From: Membranipora membranacea
Taxonomy: Eukaryota; Bryozoa; Gymnolaemata; Cheilostomatida; Membraniporidae
Assembly (NCBI GenBank): GCA_914767715.1
Contig: OU612070.1
Location: 24,604,025-24,668,024, forward strand
Reading direction: 5' to 3'
Length of the DNA: 64,000 nucleotides
Shown one piece after another: positions 23,801 through 35,700 of this stretch (position 1 is the first letter of the stretch; each line of letters begins with the position of its first letter). The translations under genes were made by a program, and so were the position numbers. A model generated the notes under the pieces. That model made no database searches. It was not told where the DNA came from and worked only from the letters and a program-made list of their open reading frames with translations.

Positions 23801-25613
23801 TGTGTAAATTGTAATAGGGATTGCATTTTGCTAATAAAAACATGAAGAAGTTTATCTGGAAGTTCACCCCGATCACTTTATTTCATTTGTTTTATGTTTT
23901 TGACTTGCATGACTGCAAGGACGACACCTTTCATCATCCTTCTGCCTTTGAACTTAGTAAGAATGAGATTCGAGAGCATATTTTCTAGGAACCTACCAAG
24001 GGTGACAAACTGCTAGCATATAGTTGAGTGATTTTTTTGTTACCTCACCATGTACAATTGCTGTGAGCCGTCTGCTCAGAACTTTTAGATACTGACTTTC
24101 AAGCTGCAATGAAATCGTGTGCGGTAAAGATTTACAATAAAACACACTTCCAAACGAATAGTTGTGTACCGTTGAGCAGAAGACCATCTGAATTAAAGTG
24201 GTTTGTTTAGAAAAGTCGATGTACTGTCAGTCTCAACCTTATTCTCGCTATCCGTGATATATTAAATTAGTGGATAATACGCTCATAATGATTTTAACTG
24301 CGTTTATACCTCTGTGTCACCCTAGAGGAAAAGTTTGCCATTTTGCACAGGTTGGAAATAACCAAAATTGAAGCTAGTTAACATTTACTCACTCACCATC
24401 TTTACTTTATGCGGGCACCATCCTTGGCTAGCCAAAATTTAGTGTTAGCTAACATTAAGATCCCCAAAAACTAGTCAAACAAAACTCAGCTATTATTTAC
24501 TCGACTAGAGTATATTTGTGCTAATCCGTGTTATTTCTGTGTTCTATCAACAGAGAAGGGTAATGCGTTTATGTGACAGATTGTATTGAAACATTCCTTG
24601 AATCTAACCAAGGATAATCTCTTTTACTCCTTGATCTAACTTAGTCTAACATAGAATTCTTGTGTATTACTAGTTTAAGCGCTCAAACGGTGGCGGGATG
24701 CTGGTAGAGGCATTTCATTATCAACCACTTTGGTTGGGAAAGTGGTTGATAATGAAATGCCTCTACCAGCGTCCTGCCACCATTTGAGCACTTAAACTAC
24801 TGTATTACCAATGTAAATGTGTCCAGATCTAAATGGCTGTGAGAAAATATCTTTCCGAGTTCCTTAACCACTATTGTGTACTTTTGTAAACGGTACAAGT
24901 TTCTAACCCTGTTTACATAAATTCACTCTAGTAGATCATATTCGCTCTGTTCAGGTAATTACATATATGTTTCAGATTCAACCCGAGAGAAAAGTACAGA
25001 AGGCAAGAAAATGAGAGAATAGCTAAAGAAAATGAGCTTTTACTGAAACGGCTTATCAAAGCTGGACCCTCCGCTGAAATAAATAGGTGGGTGGGTTAGG
25101 TGGGTCATTTCCACCTTATTAGTAGAGGGTTAGCAACGTAATGATGTCCAAAATTTACATAAATTATGCCTAGTCACTGAAATAAATTCTTCTCATACAA
25201 CGGAAATATCAGGATAACCTAATACAGTTATAACACTCAACACAGGGGTTGATCGAACATTGATCTGATTGGCTATCCCTACTAGCATGAATAATATAGC
25301 CTGGGTAGTTATCTTGTTTACAACACTGCAAACAGTAATAAATTGCTTTCAGCGTCGATGATTTGGGCTTTTTTAGAATGCTTCTAGGGAGTTCAATGTG
25401 CCTAGTGTAGTCTATATCAAAAGATGTAACAAACACTCTCTCTTATTCAGACAAAAACAGCTGGATAACTATGAGAGATCCAGGAGTGATAGTTGTCGGC
25501 TAAGACAGTTCCCATCGTTAGTCTGTGTGACAGATTACTGGGACCCCACAAAGAAAACTACAAAGTTTACCTACAAACACCTTAAGACCAAACTACCAGC
25601 TATCAATAAGTAG
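20808..25613 (+). CDS. CFAP97: CFAP97-family cilia protein (KIAA1430 domain)
   Basis: Coding exons: 20808-21085, 21540-21849, a 12-nt microexon 22134-22145, 22487-22674, 23201-23308, 23623-23739, 24976-25086, 25451-25613; phases agree, 428 aa. The N-terminal half is hydrophilic, Ser/Thr/Lys-rich and probably disordered, with a basic cluster (SPARKKSKIEEKM). The C-terminal third carries the KIAA1430/CFAP97 pattern: HLKKLMGARPQIDCRPP, then an Asn/Lys helix leading to QLKVENERLISRI, and further on KYRRQENERIAKENELLLKRL, a charged heptad-like helix ending the domain. The family is linked to cilia and flagella and to axoneme or centriole localisation; molecular function is poorly known. Assignment to CFAP97 rather than the shorter CFAP97D1/D2 rests on the long N-terminus and is less certain than the family call. 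The microexon (codons S-D-R-S) is inferred from splice signals only and could be skipped without changing frame. Confidence 0.78.
24365..24455 (-). repeat. Dispersed TAGCTAGC-rich repeat, copy 1
   Basis: On the minus strand it aligns by eye with 35370-35460: GTTAGCTA(A/G)CAC, then TAAAGTAAAGA, then GAGTAAATGTTA(A/G)CTAGC. A weaker relative may lie at 27820-27960. Probably an old interspersed element; no termini recognised. Confidence 0.4.
24671..24799. mobile_element. Foldback MITE copy A in CFAP97 intron
   Basis: Two inverted arms of about 60 bp surround a loop of about 9 bp. Ends are TAGTTTAAG and CTTAAACTA. The arms differ at four positions only, each a CpG in one arm and TpG or CpA in the other. 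Flanks of 11 bp directly outside agree at 9 positions (TTGTGTATTAC and TACTGTATTAC), a likely decayed target-site duplication. No coding capacity, so non-autonomous; long arms with 9-11 bp duplications are typical of MULE-type foldback elements, but the superfamily is inferred. Confidence 0.8.
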
Positions 25614-25855
25614 AACGCTTCGGTTCTTCAGTTTCCTGACTTGGTCAGAGTTGCACCACTTGGCTGTGTTGAGGTGTATATAACCACACCAGTTCCAGAT
25701 ATGCAGAGAGTCCAGCACCACAGAAACATAACGAAAAGCTATGTGGTTTGATGGAGGACAACTAATCATCAGTGAACGGTTATCTCATATTGTAGAATCA
25801 GCAATAGATTGTTTTGAATAATTTCTTTTTGTATTTATAATGTTTGGTTATAACC

Positions 25856-25919
25856 TTTATTGGCTATTGAGCTCTATTTGAATTAATAGCTTAGCTATAG
25901 TTCCCTATTATTCAATAAA
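25856..25919. terminator. Convergent poly(A) signals of CFAP97 (+) and BUB1-like (-)
   Basis: AATAAA on the plus strand at 25914-25919 follows the CFAP97 stop by 300 nt. On the minus strand the first AATAAA after the BUB1-like stop is at 25861-25856. If both are used, the two 3' UTRs overlap by at least some 50 nt. Confidence 0.35.
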
Positions 25920-26502
25920 ATTAGCTTGCTAATCAAACAGAGGAGAGCAGTTATACTATTTTCAGAGATCTGATTAGCACATGATATTTTTTATGGTAGA
26001 GACATGGACCTGAATCACTCAATTTGATTCGGGTAAAAGCAAATTACATATATCAAAGACCAACCATAGCACTCTAGTCCACACACCATGATGTTACAGT
26101 ATTACAATGATCACTTTCACTCAATGCAGGCTGTGTGTTTGATTGTTTTAAAATCAAAAAGATCATTTTCATCTTGTTTGAGTGCTGAGGTGCTTATGTG
26201 CAACATTTTGAAGGAGCAAATTTGATAACGTAACATTATATTTAACTATGAAAGCTTCAGTGGAAGGGTTGATTAAGCTAAATACCAGTTGAGGTAACAT
26301 AAAATTCCATCATTCATACTTTTCACAGCATAAAACAGAACATCACAGTCCAAACTCCTCATGAAATGTGAGTGTGATACGTTACAATAGTCTGGAAATG
26401 AACATCAGCTCTTTTCATATTAAGCGTTAGTTAAGTTTCATGAATATTTGGTGATAAAGATAACTAGAAGATGCTAGGTATTTGACACAAAGTGTTTTGA
26501 CT

Positions 26503-26705
26503 GAGTCTATCGCCCTGTTGTACTTAACGGACCTACATCGAGTTATTAAAGATTATCTGCATTGGGAGGTCCCAGGTAGTATATCTAACACAATATTTGG
26601 ATTTCCCATGTCTTTTTACATCCAGAGTCCAAGTTCCAAATCTCTCTGAGGAATAATAACCCGAGTCTATCGCCCTGTTGTACTTAACGGACATACATCG
26701 AGTTA
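26503..26705. repeat. 43-bp direct repeat pair beside the BUB1-like stop
   Basis: A 43-bp block (starting GAGTCTATCGCCCTGTTG, ending CATCGAGTTA) occurs at 26503-26545 and 26663-26705 with one mismatch, 160 bp apart. It lies just after the BUB1-like stop codon in that gene's predicted 3' UTR. Confidence 0.85.
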
Positions 26706-26741
26706 GATTATGATTCCCATCATATAATGAGGAGTTGTCTC

Positions 26742-29700
26742 TCATAAGCTTTGTCGTTTGGTGATGCCGATCATGTTATTAGTCTGTGATGCCGCTGTTG
26801 TATAATCTTTGCCCATCAGCTGGAATTCTCTCTCAAAGTTCTCTCTCCACTCTGATATATCTGGTAACTCATCACATGACGGGATATTCAGGAAAGTATC
26901 AAACATAGACTGCCACAGCTTAGATCTATAACCCCTGTAAAAATATCAGAGCAGAGAGTAATGTCAGTCACAAGAAACAAGAAACAAGATTAGAAGGAAC
27001 CAAAGAGAGATGAGACTACTACTCTAATGTCTAAGTTGGTTTGTTACACACTATGGTGGGCAGTCTTACATGGTGGTGATATCATGTTTTAAATCTCTCA
27101 TGAGAAAGCTTCCATCTAGTCATCACAGATACAGACAGGCCTTGGTTATGTGGTCGTTCTATTCTCACTGTCAACTTCTAAACATTTTGCAATGAAAAGT
27201 CCAAATAATGATAAAAACATATTTTGGCACTGTTTCCCCTGTTATGGCCGGTGACACAGATAAAAAAAGCTGGTGTAACCATTAATGACCCCCTGATCAG
27301 GCAGGCGTTATCATGACTTGCCCCTGAAAAGGTGGGTGGTAACATAACTCCTGATATGGTTGTAGGTGACATAGGATTTGGTTGGTATCATGGTGCCAGG
27401 TAACATTTCTAGCTTCTGAAAAGGTTGTAGGTGACTAACCTGGGTAGTTTCATGGTTGGAGGTTGCCATCTCTCATCTCTGTACACAACTTGCATATAAT
27501 CGAGGAATAGCAGAGTATACACTGTACCGAGCAGTCCAAAAAGATCAGTCTGTCAATATCAGAAAAGATGACACATCAGTCTACATTGGTGGTATATTGA
27601 TTATATTTATACCAATCATATGGTATAATGCTAAGGTAATATAACGAAAAAAGTAGGTATCTGAGCGATAACTGAACAATTGTAATGCATCACGGTATCA
27701 AATATCCAGTCTATATTACCCAGAATATTATATATCACAACATCAAATACCAACAATGTTTATTTTGTATGTAGTAAATCATTTCAATATTTCTATATAG
27801 TTATGTTATAGTACCCAGCAGGAATAAGTGTTAGCTAGAGCCTAGTCTAGCTAGTTTGGGGTGGCTTAATTTTAGCTAGCACCAAAATTTGCCTAGTGGA
27901 GGTGGGAGTCTATATAAACAAAGGGGGGTTATAAAATGTAAGCTAGCCTTTAGTTAAGGTTTTTCAAGGGTGCGTGAAATAACGAACTCTTCCACAACTA
28001 GGGAACATATTAAAGAAACCAGTGCTCACCAACCAATTCCTATAATGGTGACAAATCAGTAATCTAGAAGAATAAATGACATAAGTCACCACAACAGACC
28101 TCTTAGAGCGACTGATGTTTTACCTGATAAGTCCAGGGACAGCCAGTTTTCATCTCTATACAGATAAATCCTTCTGTCTCATTACTAGCTGTGAATGTTG
28201 TACCATCAGGGAATTTCCTCATATCTATCCCTCGTCCGAAGTCTATCAGTTTAACACTGGATGTCCAGAACGGGTTATCCTCATCCAATGTGCAGGGGCT
28301 GGAGAAAACAAAAAATATTAAGTACGAATGGTTACAGTTTAGGTTTTGATATGTAACAGCGCTGGTCTGATATGGAAATTAAGTGCAGTTTAATATGCGA
28401 TTATTTGGTGCTGTGTCTTTTGGAATATATGTTACCGTTGGTGAACCTTTATGAAGAAATTGGACGTGACTCTCCAGAAGAGGAGCTTGTCATTGTGGAA
28501 AAAAATGTGACTATTGAGATGGGTTCACTATCACCCTATTGAAAATTCCAAGACTTTATAATGTTCCAGCAAGGCCACATATATCACACTTACAAAATAT
28601 ATATACATATCACATATATGATTTATGGGGTATATATCATTTGAATATTATTTTTTATATGATATTTTATGATACATCATCATAAACTATCATATACGAT
28701 GCTGATTCTATACAGGGATGTCGGTAGATACTCACAAGCCCATGAAGAGGATGTTATCAGGTTTAAAATCACCATGTATCATTTTACATCTGTGTAAGAC
28801 CTCCACAGTGTGGAGTAATTCTATAGTTATATACATCACCAACGATTCATGAAGCTACAACATATAAAATCTGACATATACGATAAACTAGATCATATCT
28901 GTCATAATCAAATCTGTTCTAGACATATTGAAAGAAAGATTGTCCTTACAAAGCATCACTTCACTACCCCAACACTCGGCACTGTTAACTTTGTTATAAT
29001 TTCAGTGCAATAAATGAACATTTGTGATGGTACATTTTAAAAACTATAAACAAATGTTTATAGTTTGTAACTTAAGTTGCCCACTTAAGGATAGAGGAAA
29101 GGTATCGATTTACTTTGAAACTATCAGCAACATTTGTGGTGTGTCCCATCAAAAACAAGCATAAGGAGGTGACATCAAATTTTGAGTTATTGCTGTCAAC
29201 ATGTGCAGAATTCTTTGGTGATTCTGGAGATACCTTTACTTTTTTTCTATGATTAATATTCGCAAAGTTATCGGGAAAAATGTCACGCCGACCTGGCCGT
29301 TGCCGCAAAAGGCTGTTCTTAGAAAATGGCCGCCGAAGTCGAAACAATGTGTCAAATCGCTGGAACTTTGTTTGTACCATAGCAACGGGGGTCAAATATT
29401 CACAAATAACAACGAAAATTGACATACAGATACAGAAAAGTGTGACAATTTTAATGAGGATGTTTATTATTGCACTATGTAAATAATTTTTGAAATATTA
29501 AATATTAAATGTCATATTAATTATTGCGTAATTCATAGCTATAGCTGCTTTTTAAGAATCATGTCCCTTGAGCGAGAGCGTTATCATTTATCGGCACTGC
29601 GTTTGGCTTTCTTTGTGGAAGGTTCCCCTGCTCCTCCTTCGTAATCTTGCACTTCTGTAGGTGGTGGGCAGACAAGATCTCTTGTCTCAGGGGTGCAAAA

Positions 29701-32700
29701 TTCCCTTATCTCTTTGTAGAGGTAGGCTTGGCGCTTGCTGTCCAGGCCGGAGGGCGTTAGCTCGACTGGGGTTCCTCCAATGGCACTCTTGAGAACTTTT
29801 TCCTCTAAACCAGTTTTGTCGGAACAAAACCTCTTCGAGGTCACAACTCCTAGAAACCAAAACCAAAAATATTGTGATCTCAATTCAATCCTTATAAGAG
29901 GACGCACTTGTTTGGCCGTCATGCCATGCCAATGTCTTGCTACAGATAGGTTCTCCTGCGAGGAGAAAAGTAGAATTTCAAAGATCAATGTCTGCAGTAG
30001 CAGAGTGGAAATTGACAACTGGTCAATTATTATACCAGCCAACATGGCAAATCAACATAGGCCTACCTTCGTGTTTGAATTCCGTTCTCGTTGCTTCTGC
30101 TTGTGCTTGCTCTGCGGCCCGACACTCGAACTTGTGTGCAAAGCCACCAAAATTTTGCCTAGCACAAGCATGTCTTTCTCAGCAGAGGTTAGCGATTCAT
30201 AGTAGACTAGTTGCCCAAGAAGTGTGTCCAAGTTAAACTTAGATATGCAGTTGGATTTACAGGGACGCTTGAATTTGGATAGATAATTCTGTCTCTTAGT
30301 CCGAGGAAGAACATCGTCACCAGCAGGGTCTTCAGCTTGGACATTCAGCAGAGCTGCATCACCAGCATCACCAGCCACAGGAGTAGAGAGAACATTAGGA
30401 ATTATAGCATCTCCAGCAGCAGCAGTGCTAGAAGTAGCTGTGGCATCATCACCACTACTAGTACTACTAGTTGTAGCAGCATCACTCACTGTGAGTGTGA
30501 CTCAACTGGATGCTTTTTTTTAATAATTGTCACTACCACTTCACTGGTGCTTTCACTCTCCTCCTCAGCAAAATCTAACTCCAGATCCCTGTCATTGCCA
30601 CATGCAGATGTCCAATCACTGTTTTCATCTTCACTGTCAACTTCTCTAGTTCCCAGATTAAAATAATCATCATTTACTTGCTCCAACAGTGTCTCAAAAT
30701 CCACAATGTTATTTACAGCCGCCATTTTCTTTTACTTCATGTGTGCCTAGCAACAGCTTTGTAGGTCAAAATGAGGAGTTTCTATTTAGAATTGGCCAAT
30801 GAAAATATGATATTCTGAAAGAGGACATTCTGATTGGTCAGAAAAGTAGAAAACACAAAATTGTAAACAAAAGTTATATTTTCAGCATGATTGACTTCAT
30901 CAGCTAATAACTAACAATAGGGACTACCGCGTTATGGTTGTTTTAGATGGGACATGCCACATTTATGAAATGAACGATTTAAAACTAATACACTATATTA
31001 GGTAGATGGTAACATAGTTAAGACTCCCAGTTGGCTTCCTCTTATTTACATTTACACTTACCCTCATACGTTTACACTTACCCTTATACATTTACACTTA
31101 CCCTCATACGTTTACACTTACCCTCATATGTTTACACTTACCCTCATACGTTTACACCTAGCAGCATTGACCAGATTGAGTAGAGAGCCGAACGAGACAA
31201 GATCGTTTAGCATCAGAGATCCATCAGAGTAAAATTCAGCATGGCTCACATTCATCACTCTGTTCAGCTGTAATCATCAGATGGTTTCATAAAGAAAAGC
31301 ACACTGACATCAAGACTTTACTATTAACATGTGTATCTGTGATAGTTACAGTCAACTTAGTACGAGTACCTACAATGTTCCCGCCCCTAATTTATGTAAT
31401 TAGTTACGGGTTGTCACACCAATTTCCCTCTGATGGTACTCATGCTTAGTCTATTATAACATTCTCTATCGATCAGAGATAAACATGCAATAGTGTATCA
31501 CGCCATCAGCGTGAATGAAAAGGTTCATGTTGACCATGCCGCTTTGCCGGGGTATTTATACTATTGTCTCATTAGTATTGCGTTTTTTTAGGTCAGTTCG
31601 ACTAATAATCTCCCTCCCTGAGAGACAAGGAGTTTATCATAATGCTAAGTATGATTGATCCACTTTACCTGCATGTCGGGTTGTTCCCTTCTTACTGGTG
31701 AGTTGCTGGCAACTCGAGAGGGGGGCAAACTCATAGTACAGGCAAATTGGATCATACTTCTCAATCTAGTCCTTCCCATTGCAAGGTCCGACTAACCCTG
31801 CATATGGGTGTCAAACTTATCATTGCTCATACCTGATTTATATATCTATGTTCAAGTTATACAAAATTATCTTCACAGTCTTCAGTATTAATTCATGCAT
31901 GTGATTACATTTGGCTACAGCAGGGAGTTTGGGATAATCTACCTGGCTAGATCAAGTCTGGTGTATTTTTCCTGTATTACCTGCGAAACTTGAGCCAACA
32001 TTAGGCTGTCATATTGCCGGCAAGCAGTAAACCATAGTTTTACTCACAATGTCTCGATTGACGTCATCATCCAGATACAAAAGTCTATCTCTCAGTTCTC
32101 TACATATATACAGCTCCCATGGACAGGCTGGCTTCTGTAGTTTAACACATACTTCATCTGACTCATTATACTGTGTCATATTCAGTTTACCTGCGCAGAG
32201 ATAATTAGGGCTATCAAATATAGCAACATAATAAACCCAAAAACATCTAGGTTTCTCACACGGTATCACAGGTATCACAGGTATCACAGGGTATCGAGAC
32301 TACAAACAAACATGAGTTTTTTTTATCAAATATAGCAACATTCATAAGTGAGAGTATGTCTGTATTACTATCATGTCTAAGCTTCTCTGGGCCTATGTAT
32401 CATTATATATGGTATGACTGTACACCTATTAAGTTGCATGGGTATACTGCTGCGGCTGGTTTGTTAGAGCTTACAGTATTTTCTGTTTGTATACATGTTA
32501 TACTTACTCATATTGAATGTATCAGCAGTGGTCGATCCGATACCAGACTTAGTAACAGGTGCATCAGTCACAACAGCTTTAAATGCAGTGGCAAAACCTC
32601 CAATACCTAGAGATAATACAGACATTGTACTGCAAGGCACACAGCATACCTCAACAGTATTCTTATTGCAATAATATGGGTCATATATTCATTATGAAAA

Positions 32701-35700
32701 AAAATTATTTGATACTAGTCTTTCTTTGGCATGCTACATAAACAAATAAAAGAGACTGGCAAAGACATAGATAGCCATGTATTAGAATTAACGATCTCAC
32801 TACGACCCAGTTGTTCTCAGCAAAGTTATCAAGCAACGTGAAGCATCACACACTAGTCTGGGACCCTTAGATTTGTGTTAGTGAGCAGCCCACTAGCAAT
32901 CTTGGAACCTCTAGCTATCTTTCCCTACATTAGCAATCAGACTCACCAAGTTTGCCGGTTATTTTAAGTCCAACACCTTGTATATTTAGCTTAGATCCTA
33001 TTTTAAGTTTAGGCATGGCCTCATCTCTCACTCCTACATCTTCATATGTCGATAAATCAATCTATAAGAGAAGCGAGCAGTGGTTATCTAAGGTTGTTCT
33101 GACAGGAAGTATTGTAATATCACAAAAACGAGAAAAAAAAAACACACAAACATCATCACTGATGCCCTCATGGGTAAGCAACAGTAAATATGCATCCGAG
33201 GGTCAGTTCTTTTAGAAGTGTGGTTAAGTGGCCCTAGTGAATTGGGTATCTCAAATGCATAGAACGAATAAATTTTTTAACCAAGTCAAAACTATGGAAG
33301 AGAGCATTTTCAAATGTGAAGGAGAGTTTCCCCCCAAGTAAAATTATATTGTTTTCATGAAACTTCTGGATAAGATGGGGAGTAGAAAGTGATGGGGTGA
33401 GAACAGCTGACCTTTCTGAGTAGTTTATTCTGTACAGCATCAGAGAATGGATTACTAGCGTCTATATACACTGTAGTATTAAGCTGTGCCTCTGTGAGCT
33501 CAGGAGGCTGATAGTATGTCGTGTCTATCACTGGTGTGGCTCTCTGTAATAAATCTCCTGTCTCCTCTTTTACGGCATCTAATAATATAACAGCAGGTTA
33601 GATATGTGTAAACAAAGAGGGTGGGATATACCACCTCCACCCACCATCGCAGATGTATCTGAGGCAAACAGCACAATGGACAGTTTTGCAAACTGCTCTC
33701 CAAGAGTTCTCCCCTCTCTCCGTTTTGGTTCAGTTTAGTACGGCAATATATGTATCTGAGGTGAACACCACAATGAGTAAACAAGATACATGTACCATCA
33801 TATAGAACAGGCCCAGGCCATTGAGATTTTGTTTGAAAGCCTATGTAACCCAAATTAGAGATAGAATTGAACATGACTGTTGAGAGTTTTTCAATTGATT
33901 TAGGTGACCACAGGAGTGACAGGGAGATTGAATTGCAGCCAGTTAAAACGCAGAGTTTAATTTCGACACCTGTCCAAGAATAGTCAAATTAACAGATTAA
34001 AGTACATATTAGTGAGTTGTGATTTTTAAATCCCCTTATATAAGCTTTCATCAGCAAGTTACTCCATACTATCACTAAGAGCTTATCCAATATCTAATGA
34101 TTAGTGGAGTCAATATTTAGCAAAACTTTGATTAGTCAAATTCAAACCCAATGAAAACTTTCGTCCTGTAGGCTGTAGGGTATCTCAGCATTCAAATTTA
34201 AAATAGCAATCGTATGAATATCAAAAGAGCTTTCTCAACTGTGTAAGCTGAAAGATTTTTAGTACAGCTTTTACCCAGAGCACCCCGTGATCCATTTTTA
34301 ATATCATATGCTAATATCGGATCTGATAATAAAACTAAACAAACAACTCTTATTGTAACTTGTCTTTGACAAAGTTTACCAATAAAAGTTATCTAATCTT
34401 ATTTTATTATATCTTACCTAGCACAGGCTCAGTCTGACGGGTGTTTAGTTTAGATTTGTTACTGTAACTCTCCGCCGCTGTCGACGCTGCCGACATTATG
34501 CCCTGATGACCGTCTATGTATCCAGCAGGCTCCATGTTATCACTTGATGTACTGGTGGAACGCTGACGTGTCATATCAAAACTACTCTTAGTCAGGCCGA
34601 TGTTAGTGGAGCTGCCAGATGACGTTATGTTACGACTCGAGGAGGAATCAGTGTTTGATTCTTTGCTCCTCTCACAGATCGGACTAGATGTAATAGAAAT
34701 ATAAATTATCATAAAAATCAGAGAGTCATAAGACAGGTGCTTAGAGAAATAATAGTATGGCAGCACATCTATAAATAGCACCATTACATGTAGAGTAAGT
34801 TATATGCCAGCTGCTCAAACACAGAAAAACAGTTTGTCCTTGTTGCAATATTAGAGATGTCAAAACAGAGAGAGTACTAGAGTACTTAAGTTTCCCATAT
34901 ATACTATAACCATATATAATATAATAATGTTATAATTAAATATATATTTATATCACCATATATATATATCTATATATATATCCATAATATATTATCTGAG
35001 AACCTGCCATACTACAGCCTTACCTGAGGACTTGAGTAGGAGCGAACTCGATAGGTTGTACACTCTTTCTTGCTATGGGTCTCTTCTGTTTGATCTCACT
35101 GATCCCTGCGAGGTCAGACATGGTGGCCTGACTATCAGGGTGGAATGGTGTGGACATTGCTCGGGCCTGCTCTGCAAACTTACTACCCATCTCAAAATCT
35201 GTGTGATAATCTATAGACTCACCGCCTACTGAGGTCAATGTACTGTGTAATAAATATAACAACAGAATATACTGCTCCGATTTTTTAGAAGTATGCGTTA
35301 CTCAATTTTCTAACAATATCTTGAGGACTTGGTATTGGCTAGAGTTCAATTTATAGCTTGTTTGTGGGTGAACTTAAGTTAGCTAGCACATATAGAGGCT
35401 ATGTAAAGTAAAGAGCATGAGTAAATGTTAGCTAGCCTAAAGTTTGGCTATGTCAAGCGTGGGAAAAATCAAGGAATTTGTCCTCCTGCGAATACTAACT
35501 TACCCTAGCTAGGCCATGTGCTGATTTAATTATGATGCAAAATATAATTGCTATCAGGTTATGGTACAAACAGTAGGCTGAAAACTTTCATTATAATTAA
35601 TTTGTTATTCCGCTTAACATTAATTTTGCTAACAATTTTGGCAAAAACGGTAATTAATGATAGATTACATTGGGGGTTATCTTAAATAAGAATTGCGCAA

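Noticed and set aside
24671-24799. Palindrome as a microRNA precursor
   Set aside because: Near-perfect arms, flanking duplications and further genomic copies fit a foldback transposon; perfect pairing over 56-60 bp is not typical of an animal pre-miRNA.
29735-30236. Plus-strand open frames of 155 and 99 codons
   Set aside because: They are antisense shadows of the transposon-like minus-strand frames, with Ser/Cys-rich content typical of reverse complements.
31051-31150. Regular 20-bp repeats as a CRISPR-like array
   Set aside because: Units are contiguous with no unique spacers, and the DNA is eukaryotic; they are minisatellites. The same holds for 37387-37529.
33500-33874. 124-codon minus-strand open frame
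   Set aside because: It overlaps BUB1-like exon 33412-33578 in another frame and continues through the intron; no independent support.
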